64,000 bases of DNA from Pandoraea communis (GCF_902459745.1 NZ_CABPSJ010000006.1:248001-312000), one strand, 5' to 3'. Shown: positions 1 to 8,683, counted from the stretch's first letter. The notes: generated by a model from the sequence alone, not told the origin. Made by a program: numbers and translations.

Positions 1-26
1 GGATCAACGCAACTGTAATTGACATA

Positions 27-64
27 CATAGAGGGGGCGTGCCAATTGGCACGCCCCCTCTATG
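27..64. terminator. 38-bp perfect palindrome, likely bidirectional terminator
   Basis: The two arms are exact complements around a central AATT, with a GC-rich core; a T-rich stretch follows on the plus strand from about position 73. This is the form of a strong intrinsic terminator. It could stop the minus-strand gene at 206-727 or a gene entering from the left of the window. Confidence 0.6.
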
Positions 65-147
65 CAACATATCTGTTTTTTCTTTAACTCGGGGATGCTG
101 CCCGAGCATCACGCAGCGCAAATGTACTGTGGCAGTCCCCGTCAAAT

Positions 148-159
148 CCCCCCCCCCCC
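148..159. repeat. Homopolymer of 12 C
   Basis: A run of twelve C residues lies about 47 bases past the stop of the minus-strand gene at 206-727. It is outside any gene I can support. Tracts of this length are prone to slippage. Confidence 0.9.
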
Positions 160-205
160 GCAAGCAAGAATCCGCCCAGCGACGACTGATTCAGTCCGAA
201 GAGCG

Positions 206-727
206 TCAACGCTCCCACATCGGCTTGAGATCCGAGTTTGTGACTAAGGCGTATAGAGCAACACTCGCCTCATGGACCTTGGCAGTGGCCTCCTTAATGT
301 CCGCGAGACGTACGAGCTCCACCGATGTCTTAAGCACGCCGCGTGCCGACATGTACGAGATGGTCACCTGACCGTCGTCATTCACCGTTAACGCATTGTG
401 GGCATACTTGTTGCGCGCCGACTGCGCTGCCCTGATCTTTTTGACGACCCCCTCATACGTACGCAAGTGAGAAAAATCGTTTACGAGCTGCACACACAAA
501 GCGCTCACAATGTCCACACGCTGCTGAAAATTGCTATGTGCCACCATCGTCAATGCACGCAAATCCAGAGGGGAGTCATAGCCGGCCAACTTGGCGATTG
601 CCATTGCGATTGTTGATTCTAGAGACCCCCAGACGCTCACCATGCGGCCGAGCTCCATCAGATAATCATCAGGCACTGGCCAATTCGCGTTGAACTCGCC
701 TCGTTTGGATGTCTTCTGTATCGTCAT
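206..727 (-). CDS. HEPN-like hypothetical protein
   Basis: A 173-residue protein I do not recognise as a named family. It is predicted soluble and helical. Residues 105-110 read RNKYAH, matching the R-x4-6-H motif that forms the active site of HEPN-fold ribonucleases; the helix before it and the position in the second half of the protein also fit. No signal peptide or membrane segment is visible. The ATG at 727 has no clear ribosome binding site. It is divergent from the PIN-like gene at 878. A HEPN function is inferred from one short motif; a structural prediction would be decisive. Confidence 0.6.
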   Translation of the reverse strand: MTIQKTSKRGEFNANWPVPDDYLMELGRMVSVWGSLESTIAMAIAKLAGYDSPLDLRALTMVAHSNFQQRVDIVSALCVQLVNDFSHLRTYEGVVKKIRAAQSARNKYAHNALTVNDDGQVTISYMSARGVLKTSVELVRLADIKEATAKVHEASVALYALVTNSDLKPMWER

Positions 728-877
728 TGCTGCATCTGATCAATTCGTTTGGAAACCAACATATACTATCCTGATATATATACTCGACTACGCCTAGGGT
801 ACCCGCTATCTACCGTGCGAGCTGTCGTACACATAGTCGACGCATCCTGATTGCGTCATACCAAATTGCATAGAAAT

Positions 878-1933
878 ATGGCAAACATGGCCCCGTTCAT
901 AGCAAGACCATTGTCCTATTTTGACCGCGCTGGTGAATGTAACTTCCCGTCCCCAGACCTCATTCGCGCTAACGCCCGGCAGGGTGTCGTCACAGCGCTA
1001 GTCTTAGACGCGAACATTTGCCTCAATTTGTCAAATTATTCGCGAGGCCAGAAGGACCCTGACAAGGAGTCGACATTCCGTCAGTTTCTCCTGGCAGTCG
1101 AGCTAGTCAATGTGGATGTTGTTCCGTATTTTGGATGCTTGGAACTGGCATCATCACGCGAAAGCGATCTGCTCGACACGGACAAATTATTGAGCATCAC
1201 CTCAAACGTCGCACGCGCGCTCGCGCAAACTGAAGAGTCGTTGGCGATGGGGCGCAGCGCACAAACCAAAATTCTCGACACGTTGACGTTGGACGACACA
1301 TCCATATCGGAGGTACGACCCTTACTGCGCTATGCATACTGCTGCTTTCTAAAGATATTCGAAATTCGATCGCACGGTTTTCTGAAGGATAGGGCGGTCA
1401 AGAACTTCATTGCGTTCTTCGACTGGTGCGAATCGATGAACTGCCACATCGCACTGATTTCACAGGCCGCACTCGCACTCTTTGGTGGAGCCAGTGACGC
1501 AAACAAACTTCTGAGTCTTCGCAAGGGAAAAACCCCGCTTGATGCAGCGTGGGGAGCGGCATGGGATATCTGGCATTGCTGGATGGTCCAAAACTATCTT
1601 CCGACGCTACCCGTGGACGGGGTATCGCAGCACCCGATCTTCGTCACTGATGATGCGGCGGCCGCATATATTGCAAAACTATGCGTTCCTCGCGCATTGA
1701 TTCTGGATTCCGGCCAACCTTTCTTGTCTGCCTCTGCCGTAGACTACGATTTCCCGTTTTACGCTGACAAGCGTGAGCGCCTAAATGAGCTTCTAAAGGG
1801 GAGGAATTCGGCGCGATCAAGACGCGTACTAACGAGCATGCTCGAGGGGGCGAAGGTTGATAACTCCCAGATTGAGGAAGAGATCGAGCGATTGGAGAAG
1901 AGCATTCTCACCTCGTGGAACGATGCCGCGTAG
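878..1933 (+). CDS. PIN-like domain protein (putative nuclease)
   Basis: A 351-residue protein, predicted cytoplasmic. It has the layout of a PIN-type nuclease: a hydrophobic strand ending in D44 (VLDAN), an acidic residue E89 after a strand (CLEL), aspartates at about 222 and 230, and a late strand ending in TDD at 257-259. The C-terminal 60 residues are charged and helical. I chose the ATG at 878; an upstream TTG (851) and a downstream ATG (887) are alternatives and none has a good Shine-Dalgarno. Base composition is lower in GC than the core genes. PIN proteins usually cut RNA; the family call is inferred from motif spacing only. Confidence 0.55.
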   Translation: MANMAPFIARPLSYFDRAGECNFPSPDLIRANARQGVVTALVLDANICLNLSNYSRGQKDPDKESTFRQFLLAVELVNVDVVPYFGCLELASSRESDLLDTDKLLSITSNVARALAQTEESLAMGRSAQTKILDTLTLDDTSISEVRPLLRYAYCCFLKIFEIRSHGFLKDRAVKNFIAFFDWCESMNCHIALISQAALALFGGASDANKLLSLRKGKTPLDAAWGAAWDIWHCWMVQNYLPTLPVDGVSQHPIFVTDDAAAAYIAKLCVPRALILDSGQPFLSASAVDYDFPFYADKRERLNELLKGRNSARSRRVLTSMLEGAKVDNSQIEEEIERLEKSILTSWNDAA

Positions 1934-2135
1934 GAGAACCGTCACGACCACAAGTTGAGCAAATGCAATCGCTCGAATGGCCTTCATTGCCCGACTTGTG
2001 GCAATGCCGAATTCCCTCGCATTCGAGTCTATACGCAGTATAGCTACCATCGCCTACGCTCTTTGAACTCCCAAGTTGGGCCAACATGCAGGAATCGATG
2101 CGATTGGCGCGTCGAATACGTCCCAGTACCGAACG

Positions 2136-2468
2136 TTACGCTCGAGGATAGACCTTACCGCTGCTTCGATACTTCCGAAGAAGCTCTGTCAAGAATGAAT
2201 CCACCGCATCATAGTCGTTGAGAAACGCCATAGCCTCCGGATCCTTCTCATCGTCCTCGGGAAGGTCATGAGTCACAAAATACTCGAGAACCATCTGCCA
2301 TTTAACGTCTTCTTCTTCCGTGATTTGGTAGGTCGCGTTCAACCACGCGTACTCCTCGGATGTTCCGTCCAAGCCAAGGCTGCCCCAGACTCGCTCCATC
2401 TCACCGATGATGGAATAGAGAATCGAAGTTTCAATTCCGTCATCATTTTCGCCCATGGTTCCAGTCAT
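2136..2468 (-). CDS. Small acidic hypothetical protein
   Basis: A 110-residue, strongly acidic, helical protein with no recognised domain, signal or membrane segment. The start at 2468 is preferred over the upstream in-frame ATG at 2525 because GGAAG stands four bases before it. Small acidic proteins of this kind are often antitoxins, immunity proteins or phage inhibitors, but nothing in the sequence proves that here. It stands alone on the minus strand, about 200 bases past the PIN-like gene, which is convergent with it. Confidence 0.6.
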   Translation of the reverse strand: MTGTMGENDDGIETSILYSIIGEMERVWGSLGLDGTSEEYAWLNATYQITEEEDVKWQMVLEYFVTHDLPEDDEKDPEAMAFLNDYDAVDSFLTELLRKYRSSGKVYPRA

Positions 2469-2753
2469 AATTCTTCCGTTAGGTTTTCTTGAGCAGGAAG
2501 ACTCGGTACGCCCCGTACCCGGCAAAAATTGGCCGGGCGTATTTCACTCCGAGAAAAATCCGGCGCCCCACGCTCCGTGTGTTAGGGCTCCGTATCAAAC
2601 AAGGCCGGAAAATCCTGTTTTGTCCCGAGGTGTAATGCTCATCCGTCTACCGCTCCCTAGCGGAACGGGCGCGTATGCAATTCAGCTCATTTCGAACGTA
2701 CCCGCTGAAAGTGGTAAATCAATCTCTTAACGCGTCAAACTAATTTCCCAAGT

Positions 2754-3128
2754 TCAGTCATCGATTCGATAAATGCTGTAGCTGATTATCGTATCCACGA
2801 TGAACGTGCTATCGTCCACAAATCCGACAAACACACCGTTGGGGTCTATGATCATGCCGGCAAAGCCGTCGCGCGGCTCTGACGGCCATCGGAAATCCGC
2901 CCTTTGCTCGCCACCCGGTCCGTTCGGATTGAACAACACTCGATCGGGAAATACGCGGGTAATCACGCGCTCAACTCCCTGCAGCTCATCTGGAAGTGGC
3001 ATGTCACTCCCTTTCAGTTGGGTCGCCAACAACGTGATTCTTGCCCCCTCCTTTGCTCTGCGCTTCAGCGCAGCCAGAGTCCTAGGATTCTCCATCCCAC
3101 TACCGAATATCCTCTTAAGAATAGACAT
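2754..3128 (-). CDS. Hypothetical protein, 124 aa
   Basis: An unrecognised protein with a basic N-terminal helix (residues 15-35) and a C-terminal half rich in short strands. A GGAGGG ribosome binding site about seven bases before the ATG at 3128 supports both the gene and its start. No signal peptide. It is 41 bases downstream of the Pmp3-like gene in the same direction and may share its transcript. Confidence 0.65.
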   Translation of the reverse strand: MSILKRIFGSGMENPRTLAALKRRAKEGARITLLATQLKGSDMPLPDELQGVERVITRVFPDRVLFNPNGPGGEQRADFRWPSEPRDGFAGMIIDPNGVFVGFVDDSTFIVDTIISYSIYRIDD

Positions 3129-3169
3129 TCCGAAGCCCTCCAGATGAAGTGTCGGTCAGCGTTTTCTCG

Positions 3170-3364
3170 CTACCTGCGGTTAGCCAAGGCGCGCTCGATT
3201 TTCTTGTCGGTCTTGTACTGGCTCAGCGCATACACAGACCAGATCGCGGCCGGAATCCAGCCGATGATCGTAAGTTGTAGAAGCAGGCAGACGATCCCGG
3301 CAAAGGGGCGCCCGATAGTGAAAAATTGAAGCCACGGCAGAATCAACGCAAGCAGCAGACGCAT
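3170..3364 (-). CDS. YqaE/Pmp3-like small membrane protein
   Basis: A 64-residue protein with two hydrophobic segments (about residues 2-20 and 22-46) separated by a short GRP turn, then a lysine-rich tail. This matches the Pmp3/YqaE (UPF0057) family of small inner-membrane proteins, linked in other organisms to membrane potential and stress tolerance. AGAGGAA precedes the ATG at 3364 with good spacing, so the longer upstream frame is rejected. Function here is by family only. Confidence 0.7.
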   Translation of the reverse strand: MRLLLALILPWLQFFTIGRPFAGIVCLLLQLTIIGWIPAAIWSVYALSQYKTDKKIERALANRR

Positions 3365-3463
3365 GTAATTCCTCTTACGATTAGTGTTCCGGCCTCGGGT
3401 CGGTGTGAGGCGCTTTGCGCCGATGATAATGCTGCAGATTCGGACGGGAACCCCGCACAAAGG

Positions 3464-4207
3464 TCACTTCCGACCTGCCCGCAACTCCGAACAGATGTTC
3501 TGAAATGGTGGTCTTGTCAGGCCAAGATGGCTAGCAAAAAGTTCGAGAAATGATAGAGCACCGCTGAGAGTCCTCTTGGCACACTCGTATCCGAGCACTC
3601 GATACGGGAATTCCGGTTGCGCTTCCGACGCGAACGGATTTGGCGTCAATTTCGGACGCCCCTTGAGCTTCCGCTCAATGGATTTCCAGCTCCCCACCAC
3701 CGTCACAGATGTTCCGTCCAACGGGAGATCAACGGACTGAGGCTTGTAGTGCATCAACGCGTTACGAATATCGATACCAATCGCCAGATCCTGCGCAGCC
3801 GGAGTGCCGAGATCTAGTGGTGCCTTATCAGCCAACAGGCACGCAAACTGAAACTTTTCCAATATGCTCGCCTTTTCAACAATTGAAGTTGCATTCCAGC
3901 CTCTCGCCAATCGATCCACGGCTTGCTCTTCTAGGCCGACGAGGTGATACATATGAGCGTCCGCGCAGTCCGAGAAAAACTCGTTAATGGACGCCTCCAC
4001 TCCCGCGACACTCATGAAAATCGAACCCGAAACGGCCCCCTTGTGTTCGACCGCCTCCCCCGCATTGAAGCCGCCGTATGCGGCTTCAATGCGGGCTGCG
4101 ACCTGAGCTTGGTGAGCCGCAGTCGCAAGATGATTAATCGAGAAGTAAGACCGCATTGTCAATGCAATCGCATCTGCGACCGATGCAGTCCCGTTCAACT
4201 CAGGCAT
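3464..4207 (-). CDS. HEPN-like hypothetical protein with an internal hairpin
   Basis: A 247-residue soluble helical protein. Residues 148-153 read RNALMH, an R-x4-H motif preceded by a helix, as in HEPN-fold proteins. I do not recognise a named family. The coding sequence for residues 38-50 forms a 15-bp perfect inverted repeat (see 4060-4094). The start at 4207 lacks a strong ribosome binding site. It runs in the same direction as the Pmp3-like gene downstream, 99 bases away. An RNase role is an inference from the motif. Confidence 0.6.
   Translation of the reverse strand: MPELNGTASVADAIALTMRSYFSINHLATAAHQAQVAARIEAAYGGFNAGEAVEHKGAVSGSIFMSVAGVEASINEFFSDCADAHMYHLVGLEEQAVDRLARGWNATSIVEKASILEKFQFACLLADKAPLDLGTPAAQDLAIGIDIRNALMHYKPQSVDLPLDGTSVTVVGSWKSIERKLKGRPKLTPNPFASEAQPEFPYRVLGYECAKRTLSGALSFLELFASHLGLTRPPFQNICSELRAGRK
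4060..4094. repeat. 15-bp perfect inverted repeat inside a CDS
   Basis: Two 15-base arms, exact complements, flank a five-base loop (CGTAT) within the gene at 3464-4207, encoding residues 38-50. In mRNA this would be a very stable hairpin close to the 5' end of the message. It could slow translation or be a protein binding site. Confidence 0.85.
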
Positions 4208-4385
4208 AGTTAGTCATAATAAGTAGAGTTTACGGATCGCCATTCGAACTACACGTTTTAGTCTCACAAACGTTCGCGACATTCTCACTAGATAGCACGC
4301 TCCCCTACGCCGTATATTTGCCTTTCTTCGAATCAACGATGCTACCGGGAGCTCGAATTGATAGTTTTCAGAGCGATCGAGCCCG

Positions 4386-5384
4386 CTACTCCATCTGGTC
4401 AGCAGATCTCCAGATGAGGGCCAACCTCGCATTGGATTGCGTGCGCGCATTTTGGGCCGTCGAAAACGCATCGTGCAGCACAGGGACGGTGGCGTTGTAC
4501 GACGCGACAGCTTGAGATAGCGCCTTGCACGGCCCCATGTCAGGGATAGCGTCTCCCCTTTTTACTGCGCCCCCATCCAAACAGGTCCCGCGCCACGCTG
4601 AGATCCGAGCGTTGAGAGAATTCTCCGTCGAGATCGCGTCGTTGTGGGTACGATCGAGACCGTCATCGGCCATGGATAGCTGAGACTTATCACCGCCCAT
4701 CTGAGCAACAATCATCGCAGCCTGACCTTGCGCAATACTATTGCCGGATGCCTTGAGACGCTGTGCCTGAGTGAGCTTCGCCTGTTCCACTATCACAGCA
4801 CGCTCATAGTAGGCCTTGGCCTTGGATAGGCGCTTGATATGCTGATCGGCACTGGCTACAAATCTATTGATATCGCTCGCGAGAACGCCAACTTGGCGGT
4901 TTAGTTGATCGACCTGCTGACCGTGTCGGCGTGCAGCCACGATCGGTTGCCCGATTTGATTAAGCTGGGCAACTGCCGATTCGAAATCGGAAGGGCGCCC
5001 CCTAGCGAAATGCTGGACGGCGGTTTGATTACCGTTAGCAAAGTTCAGGTCAATCCCATCGCGCGTCACTGCACCACTGAAATTCTTGCCGATGGGCAGG
5101 ATCGCGGCCAAAACGGTAAGTGTAATGCTGCCCCCATCAACCGAGCCGGACACATTGGCGTCTCCAGATGACAGTGTCCCGTCATTGTTGAGCGTGGTGT
5201 GGCGGAGTGTGCCGGTGAAGCGGTGATCGGGGGTCTCGGTGATTTGAAGTAGCGCAGCTTGATTGTCGGTATGCGACACATAGACCCCGGACACCGAACG
5301 GCTATCACATCCCGTGATTAGCAATGCTCCCGCCACGATCGCCCAAAGACACTTCACACGACGTCCAGCAAATAGGTCGTTCAT
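4386..5384 (-). CDS. Putative lipoprotein, coiled-coil
   Basis: A 332-residue secreted protein. The N-terminus has a basic patch, a hydrophobic stretch and the lipobox LITGC, so the mature protein should be lipid-anchored at its cysteine. Residues about 30-120 look like a small beta-sheet domain; about 130-300 is helical and rich in Gln, Ala and Lys, consistent with coiled coils. The ATG at 5384 is chosen over 5405 because a G-rich site lies just before it. No family recognised. It stands apart from its neighbours. Confidence 0.7.
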   Translation of the reverse strand: MNDLFAGRRVKCLWAIVAGALLITGCDSRSVSGVYVSHTDNQAALLQITETPDHRFTGTLRHTTLNNDGTLSSGDANVSGSVDGGSITLTVLAAILPIGKNFSGAVTRDGIDLNFANGNQTAVQHFARGRPSDFESAVAQLNQIGQPIVAARRHGQQVDQLNRQVGVLASDINRFVASADQHIKRLSKAKAYYERAVIVEQAKLTQAQRLKASGNSIAQGQAAMIVAQMGGDKSQLSMADDGLDRTHNDAISTENSLNARISAWRGTCLDGGAVKRGDAIPDMGPCKALSQAVASYNATVPVLHDAFSTAQNARTQSNARLALIWRSADQME

Positions 5385-5646
5385 GTCTAGCCCCCGTGGG
5401 TTCATACCCGACTTTCAGCGCAGTATAGCGCCCGTGTAATTTCTACCGGTAAATGCAAAAATCACTGAAATTTCCACCGGAGTTTGTAAATGGGTGATCT
5501 TCTGCATAACGCGCCGCTTCGCTGTATCCAGCGGAGCAATTTGCGATATGGGTAGCGCTGCTCCTTGATCTCAACCAAGGTGCCGAAGAGATCGAAGATC
5601 ACGACGTGCATACATTTTCATCCTCCTGCAGCTCATGCAGCCGCGT

Positions 5647-6015
5647 TCACGCGGATACGCTCGGAAGCAGTTCGTCCATCCTATCCACCAGCACCGCGCT
5701 CCACAACATCGGGTCTAGTTTTGAATTTCTTGCCCCGGTTTTCCTCTCATCGTCGGTTCTCTTGGGATGATGGATGCGATGCATTTTAATCTTGGCGAAC
5801 ATGGCATTCGCTCGGTGCTGGTACTGCACGGATGGCCACTTATTGTGATGATCCGGCCATCTGTTTTGCACCGCAGTGAGCACGAGAAGTTCGGAGAATT
5901 GACGGTCTTCAAACCTGGAAAAATCTGACAAGTGCAGCAGGATCGCGCATTGGCCAGACTCCCCATGTTTGAGTTCCATCTCCATAAGATGCGCGAACTC
6001 ATTTTCGTCGTTCAT
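5647..6015 (-). CDS. Hypothetical protein, 122 aa
   Basis: An unrecognised soluble protein, charged, with several histidines in its second half. The ATG at 6015 is preceded by GGAG at good spacing; the longer frame from 6048 is less likely. No signal peptide or membrane segment. The region between it and the lipoprotein gene (5385-5646) holds no gene I can support. Confidence 0.55.
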   Translation of the reverse strand: MNDENEFAHLMEMELKHGESGQCAILLHLSDFSRFEDRQFSELLVLTAVQNRWPDHHNKWPSVQYQHRANAMFAKIKMHRIHHPKRTDDERKTGARNSKLDPMLWSAVLVDRMDELLPSVSA

Positions 6016-6231
6016 GGCAATCTCCGCCCAGACGACTTGACGAGTCACCGATTTTTACGAGCACGCTTTCACACTCCATCACTTCAGGCTCACCAGTCGC
6101 CGCCGCGTCGCATTTTCTCCCTTCTTTACGTGGTGCGGCCTGTTTTTTCGGGCTGCGCAAGATATTCGTGAGTGCAGGTCGCTCGCCATCGCGTCAAATT
6201 TTATTTCGCATCGGCAACGCAACCGCCCAAG

Positions 6232-7044
6232 CTAGGCTCCCACGCGGTTCCGGGTCACGCCGCTGAAGCCAAGCATCCTAAGGTATTCGGGGAACTCTGC
6301 AAGAAAGGCGTCGTGACACCTTTCCACGAGGAAGGTGATGTCCTGGACGCGCTTTCCGGCGACGCTGTCTGTAATGGGCTGCAGGGCTATCTTGGGACGG
6401 TCACAATTGTGAATGCAGTCGTGGCGACGCTGGAATATTTCCTCGAAGCAATTCTCGAACTGATCCAAAGCGTCGCCCCGCGCTTTGGCCTTATCTGTCG
6501 CGTTGAGAGCCCGATACGCCGTCTTCGTGATTCCGAACAGGCGAGTTTTGGCCTGCGTGTGCAAAATCCAACTCTCGATAGTTGTCTGGGTCAGAATCTT
6601 GTGTGTTTTACGGAAAAAGTGGTTGAAGAGTTGCTTGATCTTGTTGAGGGACAATACGTTCTCGTCCTCAATTAGCTCGCGGGCGGCCATGCGCCACCGC
6701 CAGCCGCCTGCATCTCTGATCACCGCTATCGCGGGCACCTTGAGGTTATTCAATCTATCTGGGAGGTTCACCGCGGGTTGTAGATCCTTCGCTCGAAGCG
6801 TGCGAGCAATCAGGTCGGCGTATGCATCGGAGAAGTATGCGTCGCAAGCGCCCACCGCCATCATCCACACACCGCGTAGTATGTCGTCTCGCAATCGGCT
6901 GGCTGGCAACGTCGCTGCGTGGATAAGAAGATCCGCAGCGCGCTGCATATCCTCGTCGAAGTGCTGTTTCGCTGTTGCTAGCATTTGTTGTCGCGGATAT
7001 TTAGGTTTGCAAGAATTAATGCCTAGAGCGTCGGCCTGTGTCAA
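6232..7044 (-). CDS. RiboL-PSP-HEPN-like protein
   Basis: A 270-residue protein. The N-terminal part (about residues 30-75) resembles the start of RiboL-PSP/MAE_28990-type HEPN domains, with a run of leucines, an invariant-looking DILRG and a DAYFSD segment. The active-site motif RRHDCIH (R207 to H212) near residue 210 is followed by a basic residue, as in that family. Members occur in toxin-antitoxin and defence settings and are thought to be RNases. The best start is a TTG at 7044 with AGGGA before it; an ATG at 6984 lacks such a site. The gene begins only about 20 bases from a helicase remnant, so a rearrangement has placed it there. Confidence 0.7.
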   Translation of the reverse strand: MTQADALGINSCKPKYPRQQMLATAKQHFDEDMQRAADLLIHAATLPASRLRDDILRGVWMMAVGACDAYFSDAYADLIARTLRAKDLQPAVNLPDRLNNLKVPAIAVIRDAGGWRWRMAARELIEDENVLSLNKIKQLFNHFFRKTHKILTQTTIESWILHTQAKTRLFGITKTAYRALNATDKAKARGDALDQFENCFEEIFQRRHDCIHNCDRPKIALQPITDSVAGKRVQDITFLVERCHDAFLAEFPEYLRMLGFSGVTRNRVGA

Positions 7045-7066
7045 GTTTATTCCCTGCGGTTCTCCT

Positions 7067-7390
7067 GTGGAATTTTCGTATGTTGGGGAGCGGCGTCTTT
7101 TCTACGTGGCCCTCACCAGGGCTCGCCGTAGCGTGGCCATGTTTACGACACGTGGACAGTGTTCCTTCTTCTTGCGGGAACTAGAACAGAACGGCGAAGT
7201 GTCGATCACGGACGCCGACGGACAGGTCATTGAGGAAGAAGAATGCCCATCGTGCAGACGAGGGATTCTGGTCTTGCGCTCCGGCCCCTACGGAGAGTTT
7301 CATTCCTGCTCCAACTTTCCTGTCTGCAGGTACAACCCCAGGAAGCGTGGAAACGCGTTGGCGCCAGCAAATACTTCCGGGACAACGGTG
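7067..7390 (+). pseudogene. C-terminal remnant of a UvrD-type helicase with zinc finger
   Basis: The reading frame begins abruptly with ERRLFYVALTRAR, the motif VI arginine-finger region of UvrD/Rep-family helicases, followed by a topoisomerase-type C4 zinc finger (CPSC, then C-x5-C: residues of the form CSNFPVC). Motifs I to V are absent and upstream sequence in frame belongs to the opposite-strand HEPN gene, so this is a broken 3' end. Helicases of this architecture are common in defence islands. Coordinates give the stretch with visible similarity; the frame stays open to 7714 without meaning. Confidence 0.8.
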
Positions 7391-7569
7391 AGTCAGACCA
7401 AACGCCGCGTCGCTGAGCCCCCTTCGCGCCCCTTCGGATGCCCTGCTGTGGGCATTCCGTTGGGACGGCGACCCGACGGTCCGTTGTCACGCACAACCAC
7501 TGCGGCCAGGGAATGGCGAGGTCCCTGCAGCGCTTCCCGATGGTTACGCGCTTGGAACAACGTTGTCGC

Positions 7570-8379
7570 TCAGGTCAGTGCGATCTTAATCAGTCGCAGC
7601 ATATTCGCCAGCAGTGATTTCGCGGTGATCTTCGATCCCGGAAGCCGGAGATTCCGCACGCACGCGGGTTCGGTCGCGACGGTGATCGCAAGCGCGTTTT
7701 GCACGAGTTGGTAAAAGGTTGCCGAATCATTCGGGGCGATGGCTTTCTCAGTGTGGAAATAGTCCAAGTCGATGTCCAGGACGTAGGGCGCCTCGCCAAC
7801 GCCGGGCTCCCCGTTGGCCCGAGCCTTGGCGTCGAGTTCGGCGATTTCGTGGTTCAGGTGCCACGATTCGAGCGCCTGATCGGCGCGCAAGCGCTCGCAC
7901 TGGTCGTCGTGGATGGCCTTCGGGCATGCGATCGCGGCACACCCCGAGTACGTCTCGTAGACGTGCCCCACCGGGTCTGCACGGTTCGAGCCGTCCGTGT
8001 TAATCACAAACGCGCGGGACAGGATGTCCGCCGCGATCGCGGTCCGGATGTGCTCGTCGTGCTTGAGGTTGACGATGGCCCGGTTCACGCTGGCCTTGGT
8101 CGTCCAAGTGAGGTTCCTGAGCAGGCCGCCCGCCATCGCGTCGATCGCCACGGTGTTCCGATTTTGGACCATCCCCGGGCCCGGGTGCACCGTCCAGTAG
8201 CAGTGGTTGTCGAACGGCGATCGCGTGTCCGTGTGGTGATCGAGCGTGAGCAGCGCCGGGGCGCCGACCCCGGCCTGTTCCTGGCGGCGCCGAACTTCCG
8301 CCCAGCCGCCGAGGACGTGGTGGTGATGCTTGACGACGTACACGTCCTTGCCACCGATGATGTGCTTCTGGTGAGCCAT
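7570..8379 (-). CDS. UPF0489 (peptide-arginase-like) protein
   Basis: A 269-residue protein with the two metal-binding signatures of UPF0489: LDHHTDT at residues 46-52 and DIDLDYF at 202-208. The family has an arginase-like fold; one characterised branch (OspR type) converts arginine to ornithine in peptides. Whether this member acts on peptides is unknown and no precursor peptide gene is visible nearby. A KHHHH run lies at 18-21. The ATG at 8379 is preferred to 8415, which lacks a ribosome binding site. GC content is higher than in the genes to its right, suggesting a separate origin. Confidence 0.75.
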   Translation of the reverse strand: MAHQKHIIGGKDVYVVKHHHHVLGGWAEVRRRQEQAGVGAPALLTLDHHTDTRSPFDNHCYWTVHPGPGMVQNRNTVAIDAMAGGLLRNLTWTTKASVNRAIVNLKHDEHIRTAIAADILSRAFVINTDGSNRADPVGHVYETYSGCAAIACPKAIHDDQCERLRADQALESWHLNHEIAELDAKARANGEPGVGEAPYVLDIDLDYFHTEKAIAPNDSATFYQLVQNALAITVATEPACVRNLRLPGSKITAKSLLANMLRLIKIALT

Positions 8380-8683
8380 GCTGGTGATGCCCTTGTTGCG
8401 AGAGGGTACCAGCATACAACGAGGCGCGGGATGGCATGGCCCTTACCCCCGTTGGGGGACGGCACATCAAGCGCAAGAGCCTCGCGCGCCTCCGTGCAAT
8501 CGAGGCCTGCCCCGTGCTCGCCAAAGCCTTATCCACCGCTGTGCTCAACATGCCCAGTGGCAGGCGTGATGGCCTGCTGAAGGTAACCGGGCGGTGAATC
8601 GTCCGGCTCAGCATGCAGCGGGCGGGGTGCAGCACAAGATCCTTGGGGTTAGTTATGTCGCTCACGCTCGCCTGATTGCGACC
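8380..8683. other. Intergenic region, no gene seen
   Basis: Three hundred bases between the end of the Rep-like gene and the start of the UPF0489 gene, both on the minus strand. A small G-rich hairpin lies near 8445-8462. I see no coding frame that I trust. Confidence 0.5.

Noticed and set aside
1955-2221. Plus-strand frame with several Cys pairs, zinc-ribbon-like
   Set aside because: TTG start, no ribosome binding site, and it overlaps the end of the better-supported minus-strand gene at 2136-2468. The cysteines may be chance.
6172-6675. Plus-strand 167-residue frame
   Set aside because: Complement of the HEPN-like gene at 6232-7044, which has a family motif and a better start.
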